From: an uncultured Bacteroidales bacterium
Lineage (GTDB): Bacteria > Bacteroidota > Bacteroidia > Bacteroidales > P3
Length of the DNA: 64,000 nt
Assembly: GCA_910586395.1 (NCBI GenBank)
Contig: CAJUFX010000001.1
Location: forward strand, 70,416 to 134,415
Direction of reading: 5' to 3'
Of the stretch, positions 33,518-41,158 are shown piece by piece (position 1 is the first letter of the stretch; each line of letters opens with the position of its first letter). The position numbers were made by a program, and so were the translations under genes. The notes beneath the pieces were generated by a model, which was given only the letters and a program-made list of their open reading frames with translations, was not told the DNA's origin and searched no databases.

Positions 33518-35545
33518 ATGGAAAACCTGCTTGAAAACATCCGGTGGCCGGAAGACCTGCGTAAACTGCCCGCCGATGCGCTCCCCGCGTTGGCAGAGGA
33601 ATTGCGCGCCTACATCATTCAGGTCATGGCCAGCCATCCCGGCCATTTGGGTTCCTCGCTCGGCGTCGTGGAACTGACCGTAGCCCTGCATTACGTTTTC
33701 AACACACCCTACGACCGCATCGTCTGGGATGTCGGCCATCAAGCCTATCCGCACAAAATCCTGACCGGACGGCGCGACCGTTTCCCCTCGATCCGGACCC
33801 TGGACGGCCTGAGCGGTTTTCCGACCCCTTTCGAGAGCGAATACGACGCTTTCGCGACCGGCCATTCCGCCACCTCCATTTCCGCCGCCCTCGGCATGGC
33901 CGTGGCCTCCAAACTCAGGGGCGAAACCAAACGCCAGCACATCGCCGTCATCGGCGACGGTTCCATGACCGGCGGCCTGGCCTTCGAAGGCCTGAACAAC
34001 GCCGGCGTCTCCAACAGCAATATCCTCGTCATCCTCAACGACAACGGCATCTCCATTGACAAAAGCACCGGCGCGCTGAGCCGCTATTTCACCAAAATCT
34101 CCACCTCCCGGCGGTACAACAACATGAAGAACCGCGTCTGGAACCAGCTCGGCAAAAACGCAACGGGCCAAGGGGCGCGCCATGCGCTCAGCCGCATGGC
34201 AGGCGCCGTCAAAAGCCTGTTCTTCAAACAAGGAAATTTATTCGAAGCGCTTGACTTCCGCTATTTCGGCCCCGTGGACGGACACGATGTCCCGACGCTG
34301 ATCCGGACACTCGAAGCGCTCAAACAGATACAGGGTCCCAAACTCCTGCACATCGTCACGACCAAGGGCAAAGGCCTCAAGACGGCCGAGGCCGAACCGA
34401 CGCTGTTCCATGCGCCCGGCCAATTCGACAGCCGTACCGGCGAACTCATCAAGCCGGGCATCAACCTCAGCCTCGCGCCGCGCTATCAGGATGTCTTCGG
34501 CAAAACCATCATCGAGCTGGCGCGTCAAAACCCGCGCATCGTCGGCATCACGCCGGCCATGCCGACCGGCTGTTCGCTCAACCTCATGATGAAGAAAATG
34601 CCGGAACGCACGTTCGACGTCGGCATCGCCGAGCAACATGCCGTGACCTTCGCGGCCGGCTTGGCCGCAGATGGCATGATACCGTTTTGCAACATCTATT
34701 CCTCTTTCATGCAACGCGCCTACGATCAGGTCATCCACGACGTCGCGCTCCAGAAACTGCCGGTCGTGTTCTGCCTCGACCGCGCCGGCATCGTGGGGGA
34801 AGACGGCGCGACGCACCACGGCGCGTTCGACCTCGCCTATTTCCGGCCCATCCCCAACTTAACGATTGCCTCGCCGCTGAACGAGCGGGCGTTGCGCAAC
34901 CTAATGTTCACGGCCCAATCGGGACAATACGGCGCGTTCGTCATCCGCTATCCGCGCGGCCGCGGCGTGACGCCGCGCTGGAAAACGCCCCTCGAGCTCC
35001 TGCCGCCCGGCCAAGGCCAGACGCTGCGCGAAGGCCGCCGTATCGCGTTCGTCAGCCTCGGCCACATCGGCAACACGGCCATCGCCGCCACGCGCGACTA
35101 CCTGCGGGAAATCGGCGCCGACTGGGACGATGCGACGCATGGGCCGGGCCTCTTCGACATGATTTACCTCAAGCCGCTCGACACGGCCCTGCTCACCCAT
35201 ATCTTCGCGCACTACGACTTGGTTTACACCTTGGAAGACGGCGTCATCGACGGCGGCTTGGGCAGCGCGGTCTGCGAATACGCGGCGGCCATGCGCGCGC
35301 CGGGCGACGGTTCTCAAGCCACGGACGACGTCAAAACGTCAGACGATTTCCACGCAACGGCCTCCGCCCAATCGCCAGCCACACCTCACGCCACGCCTGC
35401 CGTCAAGACGACAGCCGTCCCCGAAATCCACCGGCTCGGCATGCCTTCCGACCGTTTCGTCCTGCACGGCCCCGTCGAAGCCCTGCACCACCAATGCGGC
35501 TATGCCAAAGAGGACCTGCTGGACATCCTGCGGCGGGAGATGTAA
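33518..35545 (+). CDS. dxs: 1-deoxy-D-xylulose-5-phosphate synthase
   Basis: 675 residues. It makes DXP from pyruvate and glyceraldehyde-3-phosphate for isoprenoid, thiamine and pyridoxal synthesis. Thiamine-diphosphate site GDGSMTGGLAFEGLNNAG near 146, N-terminal GHLGSSLGVVELTVALH and WDVGHQAYPHKILTGR, and the central AEQHAVTFAAGLA are all present. Between EDGVIDGGLGSAVCEYAA and HRLGMPSDRF, where most family members have a short loop, there is an Ala/Thr/Ser-rich insert (about 590-636) that makes it longer than the usual 620-640. It sits 13 bp after the gapA terminator, so its promoter is not obvious. Confidence 0.96.
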   Translation: MENLLENIRWPEDLRKLPADALPALAEELRAYIIQVMASHPGHLGSSLGVVELTVALHYVFNTPYDRIVWDVGHQAYPHKILTGRRDRFPSIRTLDGLSGFPTPFESEYDAFATGHSATSISAALGMAVASKLRGETKRQHIAVIGDGSMTGGLAFEGLNNAGVSNSNILVILNDNGISIDKSTGALSRYFTKISTSRRYNNMKNRVWNQLGKNATGQGARHALSRMAGAVKSLFFKQGNLFEALDFRYFGPVDGHDVPTLIRTLEALKQIQGPKLLHIVTTKGKGLKTAEAEPTLFHAPGQFDSRTGELIKPGINLSLAPRYQDVFGKTIIELARQNPRIVGITPAMPTGCSLNLMMKKMPERTFDVGIAEQHAVTFAAGLAADGMIPFCNIYSSFMQRAYDQVIHDVALQKLPVVFCLDRAGIVGEDGATHHGAFDLAYFRPIPNLTIASPLNERALRNLMFTAQSGQYGAFVIRYPRGRGVTPRWKTPLELLPPGQGQTLREGRRIAFVSLGHIGNTAIAATRDYLREIGADWDDATHGPGLFDMIYLKPLDTALLTHIFAHYDLVYTLEDGVIDGGLGSAVCEYAAAMRAPGDGSQATDDVKTSDDFHATASAQSPATPHATPAVKTTAVPEIHRLGMPSDRFVLHGPVEALHHQCGYAKEDLLDILRREM

Positions 35546-35602
35546 GGACGGCAAGCGAGTGCTATATCACTTGCAGAACCTCGCAACGTTTATGCGATAT
35601 TT

Positions 35603-35633
35603 GAGATTTCGTATGCGAGGCATACGAAATCTC
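35603..35633. repeat. Perfect 13-bp inverted repeat between dxs and rhuM
   Basis: GAGATTTCGTATG (35603-35615) and CATACGAAATCTC (35621-35633) are separated by CGAGG. It lacks a T-tract on either strand, so it is not a classic terminator. It lies at the left edge of the low-G+C patch, about 100 bp beyond the rhuM stop. Confidence 0.75.
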
Positions 35634-35734
35634 TTAATGCGGTTGAAAATCTTTACTCCTACAAAGTAGTAGTGGATATCCGTTAGGAATACTTGGGAGG
35701 AATGCTGAAACGGGAACGGTAAAGAGCATTCAAT

Positions 35735-36742
35735 CTACTTTTTATCATCCAACATTCCTCTAACCTGTTTGTCGAAGTCTGAATCTATCCGTTGAGTTTT
35801 ATTGAATATATCGTACTCGCTTTCTGCCTTCGCCTTAGCTTGTGATGCAGAAATACGTCCTTGGTCGGGAAGAATTCGATAGTCATTAAATGTGAGGAAC
35901 TTATTGACACTGTCGGCAAACTGATCCATCGTAAACGTATTCTGTCGTTCAATTTGGTTTTCGATATAATCAAAATATGAAGTGACCGCACGTTCTAACT
36001 GACGGATTTCCTTTTCCTGCAAATAATTCTTGGCTATTGATACATCCATTTTCAATATACGACCATCAGGCGCATTCTTCCATGTCGTCAACCCCATGTG
36101 CTCTTTGGTATGATCGGCCTTGGTATAGATAATCTCCGCCGCCGTCTGCCCCGTGATGGCATAATGAAAGTGGTTCTGCACCATGGCATAGAAGTCGTGC
36201 GTAATCGGAGAATTCTTATCATAGTCGGCGCTACATTCCGCATAGATGTCCGTTATCTGCTGCCAAATGCGGCGCTCGCTGGCGCGGATGGAACGTACCC
36301 TTTCCAGCAACTCACGGAAATAGTCTTTTCCGAATACAGCCGTCCCCTGTTTCAAACGGTCGTCATCAAGTACAAAACCTTTCTTGATGTATTCGTTAAG
36401 AATCTTGGTTGCCCATTGACGGAAACGAGTGGCCCTGGCAGAGTTTACGCGATAGCCGACAGCAATGATCATATCCAAATTATAGAAGTCAACTAGTTCT
36501 TCAACCTCCCCTCTGATGCCTCTATTTACGACGGTTGCAATTTTTGCAACTGTCGTGTCTTGCTGGAGCTCATCTTCTTTAAAGATATTAGATATGTGGC
36601 GACTAATACCAGACTTATCAATACCGAAAAGCTGCATCATAGCCTTTTGGGTACACCAAATCGTTTCGTCTTTGATAACGACCTGTACCCTACCATCTGA
36701 CTCTGGAAGACCGTACAACAGAAATTGTATTTCCTTATCCAT
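35735..36742 (-). CDS. rhuM: RhuM-family protein
   Basis: 335 residues. The N-terminal part (VVIKDETIWCTQKAMMQLFGIDKSGISRHI) looks like a winged-helix or Bro-N/antirepressor-type DNA-binding module. It is followed by the RhuM signature: VNRGIRGEVEELVDFYNLDMIIAVGYRVNSARATRFRQWA, then a helical C-terminal region. RhuM proteins are named from Salmonella pathogenicity island 3 and often sit on islands or near restriction systems; their biochemical function is not established. Base composition is clearly more A+T-rich than all neighbours, so recent transfer is likely. Three 13-bp direct repeats lie just upstream. There is no partner gene. Confidence 0.87.
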   Translation of the reverse strand: MDKEIQFLLYGLPESDGRVQVVIKDETIWCTQKAMMQLFGIDKSGISRHISNIFKEDELQQDTTVAKIATVVNRGIRGEVEELVDFYNLDMIIAVGYRVNSARATRFRQWATKILNEYIKKGFVLDDDRLKQGTAVFGKDYFRELLERVRSIRASERRIWQQITDIYAECSADYDKNSPITHDFYAMVQNHFHYAITGQTAAEIIYTKADHTKEHMGLTTWKNAPDGRILKMDVSIAKNYLQEKEIRQLERAVTSYFDYIENQIERQNTFTMDQFADSVNKFLTFNDYRILPDQGRISASQAKAKAESEYDIFNKTQRIDSDFDKQVRGMLDDKK

Positions 36743-36759
36743 GACTTTCTATTTTCCTT

Positions 36760-36798
36760 CCTTTTCAAAGTACCTTTTCAAGGCACCTTTTCACGCAC
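36760..36798. repeat. Three 13-bp tandem repeats upstream of rhuM
   Basis: Units start at 36760, 36773 and 36786 and read CCTTTTCAAAGTA, CCTTTTCAAGGCA and CCTTTTCACGCAC on the + strand. The shared core is CCTTTTCA at an exact 13-bp spacing. They lie 18-56 bp before the rhuM start codon, in the promoter/leader region, and could be operator sites for RhuM itself. The rest of 36799-36880 is A/T-rich without a gene. Confidence 0.7.
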
Positions 36799-36880
36799 CG
36801 TTGTTCCCATTGCTATCAAATAGCGAATATAAGGATTTTAACGCATATTCCGATGATTTTCTAATTTGAAATACAAAAAA

Positions 36881-36908
36881 TAAAAGCACCCCTTGCGAGG
36901 TGCTTTTA
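36881..36908 (-). terminator. Terminator downstream of the flavodiiron gene
   Basis: TAAAAGCACC pairs with GGTGCTTTTA around CCTTGCGA; on the minus strand the stem is followed by a T-rich run. It ends transcription of the fprA-like gene before rhuM. The stretch 36911-37045 holds no recognisable gene. Confidence 0.85.
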
Positions 36909-37045
36909 TTAAATACAAATGACAAGGGCACGGGACAGTAGGACACAACGGAACTAGGGCACATACAATCCCTCTATTGGCCAAACCGCACCGGCCGTCC
37001 GCATCACACGCGACCAACCGGCACACACGCTGGCCCACTCGCCTT

Positions 37046-38239
37046 TTACAGCATCTTCTGCGCGAACCTTACGCCGAAGTCGAACGCGCCTTTGAGTTCT
37101 TCCTCGCTCGGCCGGAACTTGACGAAGTAGTTTTCCACGAACGAGAGACGGCACGTCTTGATATTGCCCTCGATGACGTCGCGCGCCTCGCCGCTCCAAC
37201 CGTAGGAGCCGAAGCCGCCGGCCAGTTTGCCGCGGTCGCGCAAGGGGGAAATCAACGCGAAGCACGTGTAAATCGGCGGCAACGCGTTCTGATTGATGGT
37301 CGAGGAACCGAACAGATAGGCCGAAGCCTGTTCCATATGCGCCGAAATCTCGCCGGCATCCATTTTCTCCACATTGCAGAGGTCCACGTCCAGACCGGCC
37401 GAACGAATGCCCTCCGCAATCTTTTCGGCCAACGCGCCCGTATAGCCGTAAGCCGAAACATAGGCGATCATGACGCGGTTGGTCAGCGGGAACTTGACGA
37501 ATTCCTCGCTCCACTGTTTGGACATGGCCACATAGCGTTTCCAATCCTTGCGCAGAATCGGGCCGTGTCCCGGACAAATCGCGTTGATGTCCAACGCCTC
37601 CACTTTTTCGATGGCTTTCAGGAAGAAACGGCTGAACGGCCTCAGGATCGCCCAATAATAATACTTGAACGCATCGTCGTAATTGCCGACCTCATCGTCA
37701 AAGACGCCCTTGTTGGCATAGTGCGCGCCGAAAGAGTCGCACGTGAACAACACCTTGTCTTCGGGCAGATACGTGTACATGCTGTCCGGCCAGTGCAGGT
37801 TGGGCGCGCTGATGAACTTGAGCGTCTTACCGCCCAAATCCAGACTGTCGCCGTCTTTCACGGCTTGGGACGGGAACGTCTTGTTCACGATGTCGGCCAG
37901 ATACCGCAAGGCCGTCCCGCTCGCGATGACCGTCGCTTTCGGACAGACTTCCAACAATTTCACGAGCGAACCGCTATGGTCGGGTTCCGTATGGTTCAAC
38001 ACGAGGTAATCGATTTCGGCCGGATCCACCACCGATTTGATTTTTTCAAGGTATTCGTCCCAAAACGTCACCTTGGCCGTTTCAATCAAAGCCGTCTTCT
38101 CACGGCCACGGACAAGGTACGAATTGTAAGTCGTGCCGTATTTGGTCTCCATGACCACGTCGAACGTCACGATATCGAAATCCAAAATGCCGACCCAGTC
38201 CACCCCGGGCGCGATGTTTTTCACTTCACTGTTTTTCAT
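37046..38239 (-). CDS. fprA: A-type flavoprotein / flavodiiron protein
   Basis: 397 residues. The N-terminal metallo-beta-lactamase-like domain carries the diiron ligands, including NHTEPDHSGSL and the later CDS and GHGPI segments. The C-terminal flavodoxin domain (about 250-395) starts at VMIAYVSAYGYTGALAEKI, the FMN phosphate loop. Such proteins reduce O2 to water and/or NO to N2O, protecting anaerobes; the preferred substrate cannot be read here, and the electron donor is not nearby. A 3 x 32 bp tandem repeat lies 40 bp upstream of its start. Confidence 0.94.
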   Translation of the reverse strand: MKNSEVKNIAPGVDWVGILDFDIVTFDVVMETKYGTTYNSYLVRGREKTALIETAKVTFWDEYLEKIKSVVDPAEIDYLVLNHTEPDHSGSLVKLLEVCPKATVIASGTALRYLADIVNKTFPSQAVKDGDSLDLGGKTLKFISAPNLHWPDSMYTYLPEDKVLFTCDSFGAHYANKGVFDDEVGNYDDAFKYYYWAILRPFSRFFLKAIEKVEALDINAICPGHGPILRKDWKRYVAMSKQWSEEFVKFPLTNRVMIAYVSAYGYTGALAEKIAEGIRSAGLDVDLCNVEKMDAGEISAHMEQASAYLFGSSTINQNALPPIYTCFALISPLRDRGKLAGGFGSYGWSGEARDVIEGNIKTCRLSFVENYFVKFRPSEEELKGAFDFGVRFAQKML

Positions 38240-38278
38240 AACTATTACTTGCTTTATCGTTTTCTATGTCATAGTCCA

Positions 38279-38374
38279 CGGGCGACCCTATGTTTCGGGC
38301 GACCCTACACCGGGTAACCCCACATTTCGGGTAACCCTACGCCGGACGACCCGACGTTTCGGGCGACCCGACGC
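38279..38374. repeat. Tandem array: three 32-bp repeats, each two CGGG-NN-ACCC modules
   Basis: Copies start at 38279, 38311 and 38343, exactly 32 bp apart. Each holds two modules of the form CGGGYRACCC (one variant CGGACGACCC) spaced 17 then 15 bp, with TTT closing the first module. The core GGG-N3-CCC (GGGTAACCC in copy 2) is self-complementary. There are no spacers of unique sequence. It lies between the parC stop (38405) and the fprA start (38239). Confidence 0.9.
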
Positions 38375-38404
38375 CACCCAAAGGTGCGCGGACGCCGCCG
38401 GCCG

Positions 38405-41053
38405 CTAAAATTCCAACGCAAGCTGCTCCGGCACGCCGTCTTCCCCGGGCTCCGTCTCGCCGCCGGCCACATTTCCGGCGCCATAGGCCGCTTCCGCAGA
38501 CGCTTCCCGCGCCGCCTCGGCTTCCGCCGTCCGACGTTCCCGCAACAACGCCTCGTAGTCGGGTTCCTCCGCCGCCGGTTCCAACCATTCCACTTTATCG
38601 ATCTCTTTGTTCGACAAGCGTTTTCCCTTGGCTTTAAAACCTTTCACGGCAATGAATTCCGCCACATCTATCTCTTCGGGTTCCGGCACACGCCCTTTGG
38701 CATCAGCCTTATAGACAACACGCAGACGCGGCGCGAAATCGGTCGCCATCGTACGGCAAACCGCTCCCTCTTCCAAAAACGGCACACGCTTGTCACCCGG
38801 CTCGGGACAGAACCGCTTGATATACCACAAATCCGTCTTCGGCTCGGTATAAACCGCCGTCACGATACGATCCGGGTAATACTTGCCGATATACGTCATA
38901 TCCTCCTCGAAGTGCGTACTTAAATCGAACGAAGTCAGTTTATAGGCCCCGTTCTCCATCAACGTCAGAATCTTGTCGTCCCCCTTGAATTCGCCCAGCA
39001 GCACCCCGCGTTCCTCGGCGTTGAGCCGCTGCACGACCTCGTCGTACCAAATGCGGCGCGCCCCCAACGTGGAGACCCCCTCTTCGGCCAATAGGACTTT
39101 CTTGACCGGATTGCGGCTCAGGATATTGCCCATCGAACCGCGTCCCTTGACAGCCAGCGTCTTGAAGTCAAACTCGAATTGCAATTTCTTCAATTTCGGC
39201 TTCGGCTTCAGATACACTTTCACGATTTCGGCCTCGCCGTTCGGATTGGCCGTAAAATACAGGATCTTCGTGCCGGGCGAACCTTGTGTCAGCAGATAAT
39301 CCTTGTCGCGCGTCACACCGCCAATCGCAAACCGCTTCACATAAGCGAAACCGCTCTTGCCGTCGTGATAGGCCATGTTGTAAATCGTGCGTTCGTCGTT
39401 GCGCGCGAACACGCCCACATGCAGGATATCCTTGCCCACAAACACCTTGTCGGCCACTTTCGTCACCATGAAATTGCCGTCCTGCCGGAACACGATGATG
39501 TCGTCCAAATCGGAACACTCGCAGACATATTCGTCCTTCTTCATGCCCGTCCCCACAAAACCCTCCTCGCGGTTCACATAAAGTTTCTGATTCGTCGCTG
39601 CCACGCGGGCCGCCTGAATGACCTCGAAACTGCGGATTTCGGTCTTGCGCCCGCGCCCCTCTCCGTACTTGGTCAGGATATGCTCGAAATATTCTATCGC
39701 ATAATCGGTCAGATGCGCCAGTTTATGCGCCACGACCTTCATTTCCGCTTCCAGTTCCTTGATATGCGTATCGGCTTTCTTGACGTCGAATTTGGAAATC
39801 TTGCGCACCGGCTTTTCCGTCAGTTTCACGATGTCCTCGCGTGTGACGGAGCGGTGCAAACGGTTTTCAAACGGTTTGAACGCCTTTTCGATACCTTTAA
39901 GCAAATCCTCCCACTTCTTCGCGTCCTTTTCCAATTCGCGGTAAATCCGTTCTTCGAAAAAGATCTTCTCCAGCGACGTATAATGCCAGTCGCTTTCCAA
40001 TTCTTCCTGCCGTATCTGCAATTCCTGTTTGAGCAATTCCACCGTGTCGGCCGTCGAACTGCGCAAAATCTCCTTTACATCCATGAAGGCCGGCGCCCCA
40101 TCGGTGATAACGCAGGCATTGGGCGAAATCGAGACCTCGCAGTTCGTGAACGCATAGAGCGCGTCCATCGTCGTATCGGGCGACACACCGGGCTGCAGAT
40201 GCACGACAATCTCGACATTCTCGGCCGTGTTGTCCTCTATCTTGCGGATTTTAATCTTGCCCTTTTCGTTGGCTTTCAAAATGGAATCGATGACCGAGAC
40301 CGTCGTTTCGCCGTAAGGGATATCCTCTATGACGAGCGTTTTCTTGTCGAGTTGCGAGATACGCGCCCTTACGCGCACCTTGCCGCCCCGACGGCCGTCC
40401 TGATAGTTGGTCACATCCATGAGGCCGCCCGTCGGGAAATCGGGATAAAGCGTAAAGTCTTCCTGTTTGAGGATAGCGATGGAGGCCTGCAAGAGTTCGC
40501 AGAAGTTGTGCGGCAACACCTTGGTCGAAAGCCCGACCGCGATACCCTCGACGCCCTGCGCCAAAAGGAGCGGGAATTTGACGGGCAACACGACCGGTTC
40601 CTGGTTGCGGCCGTCGTAAGAGGGTTTCCAGATCGTGGTCTTGGGATTGAACACGACCTCCAACGCGAATTTGGAAAGACGCGCCTCGATGTAACGGGGA
40701 GCCGCCGCCGAGTCGCCGGTCAGGATATTGCCCCAGTTCCCCTGACAGTCGATCAGCAGGTTCTTCTGCCCCAACTGCACGAGCGCGTCGCCGATGGAGG
40801 CGTCGCCGTGCGGGTGGTATTGCATCGTATGCCCCACCACGTTGGCCACCTTGTTGTAACGGCCGTCCTCCAACTTGTACAACGCATGCAGAATCCGTCG
40901 CTGTACGGGCTTGAGGCCGTCGGTGATTTCGGGTACGGCGCGTTCGAGAATCACATACGAGGCATAGTCCAGAAACCAGTTCTGAAACATGCCGGGTATG
41001 GATTGGACGCGGTAAGGAGAAGTGGAAGCGTTATCGTTGATTTCGTCTGTCAT
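38405..41053 (-). CDS. parC: DNA topoisomerase IV subunit A (Bacteroidetes type)
   Basis: 882 residues from the ATG at 41053. It cleaves and religates DNA to decatenate daughter chromosomes with ParE. The N-terminus (PGMFQNWFLDYASYVILERAVPEI) and HPHGDASIGDALVQLGQK are of the ParC rather than GyrA type; catalytic Tyr121 lies in APRYIEARL. In the quinolone-determining loop, Ala follows HPHGD where E. coli GyrA has Ser83, with Ser one residue later; I believe this is normal for the subfamily. The C-terminal beta-pinwheel ends in an Ala/Glu-rich tail (about 840-882). parE is not in the window. Related G-rich repeats lie on both sides of the gene. Confidence 0.93.
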   Translation of the reverse strand: MTDEINDNASTSPYRVQSIPGMFQNWFLDYASYVILERAVPEITDGLKPVQRRILHALYKLEDGRYNKVANVVGHTMQYHPHGDASIGDALVQLGQKNLLIDCQGNWGNILTGDSAAAPRYIEARLSKFALEVVFNPKTTIWKPSYDGRNQEPVVLPVKFPLLLAQGVEGIAVGLSTKVLPHNFCELLQASIAILKQEDFTLYPDFPTGGLMDVTNYQDGRRGGKVRVRARISQLDKKTLVIEDIPYGETTVSVIDSILKANEKGKIKIRKIEDNTAENVEIVVHLQPGVSPDTTMDALYAFTNCEVSISPNACVITDGAPAFMDVKEILRSSTADTVELLKQELQIRQEELESDWHYTSLEKIFFEERIYRELEKDAKKWEDLLKGIEKAFKPFENRLHRSVTREDIVKLTEKPVRKISKFDVKKADTHIKELEAEMKVVAHKLAHLTDYAIEYFEHILTKYGEGRGRKTEIRSFEVIQAARVAATNQKLYVNREEGFVGTGMKKDEYVCECSDLDDIIVFRQDGNFMVTKVADKVFVGKDILHVGVFARNDERTIYNMAYHDGKSGFAYVKRFAIGGVTRDKDYLLTQGSPGTKILYFTANPNGEAEIVKVYLKPKPKLKKLQFEFDFKTLAVKGRGSMGNILSRNPVKKVLLAEEGVSTLGARRIWYDEVVQRLNAEERGVLLGEFKGDDKILTLMENGAYKLTSFDLSTHFEEDMTYIGKYYPDRIVTAVYTEPKTDLWYIKRFCPEPGDKRVPFLEEGAVCRTMATDFAPRLRVVYKADAKGRVPEPEEIDVAEFIAVKGFKAKGKRLSNKEIDKVEWLEPAAEEPDYEALLRERRTAEAEAAREASAEAAYGAGNVAGGETEPGEDGVPEQLALEF

Positions 41054-41087
41054 AATCTTAAAAGCGTTTCGGGCCGTTTGATTTGTT

Positions 41088-41152
41088 CGGGACATTACGG
41101 GTGACCCGACGTATCGGGGTTGCGGCTACGGGGGACCCGGCACGGGATGCCG
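41088..41152. repeat. Degenerate copies of the CGGG-NN-ACCC repeat upstream of parC
   Basis: CGGG motifs start at 41088, 41098, 41115, 41129 and 41143. The 41098 module, CGGGTGACCCGACGTAT, matches the first module of the 38279 array closely, and CGGGGGACCC at 41129 is a further variant. The 17-bp spacing 41098-41115 equals that in the array. It lies between batA-like and parC. Confidence 0.7.
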
Positions 41153-41158
41153 CCGCGC

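Noticed and set aside
38279..38374. CRISPR array
   Set aside because: The repeats are directly adjacent without unique spacers, units diverge, and no cas genes are present.
39179..41104. 641-codon open frame on the + strand across parC
   Set aside because: Antisense shadow in a G+C-rich gene; the parC frame is intact and conserved.
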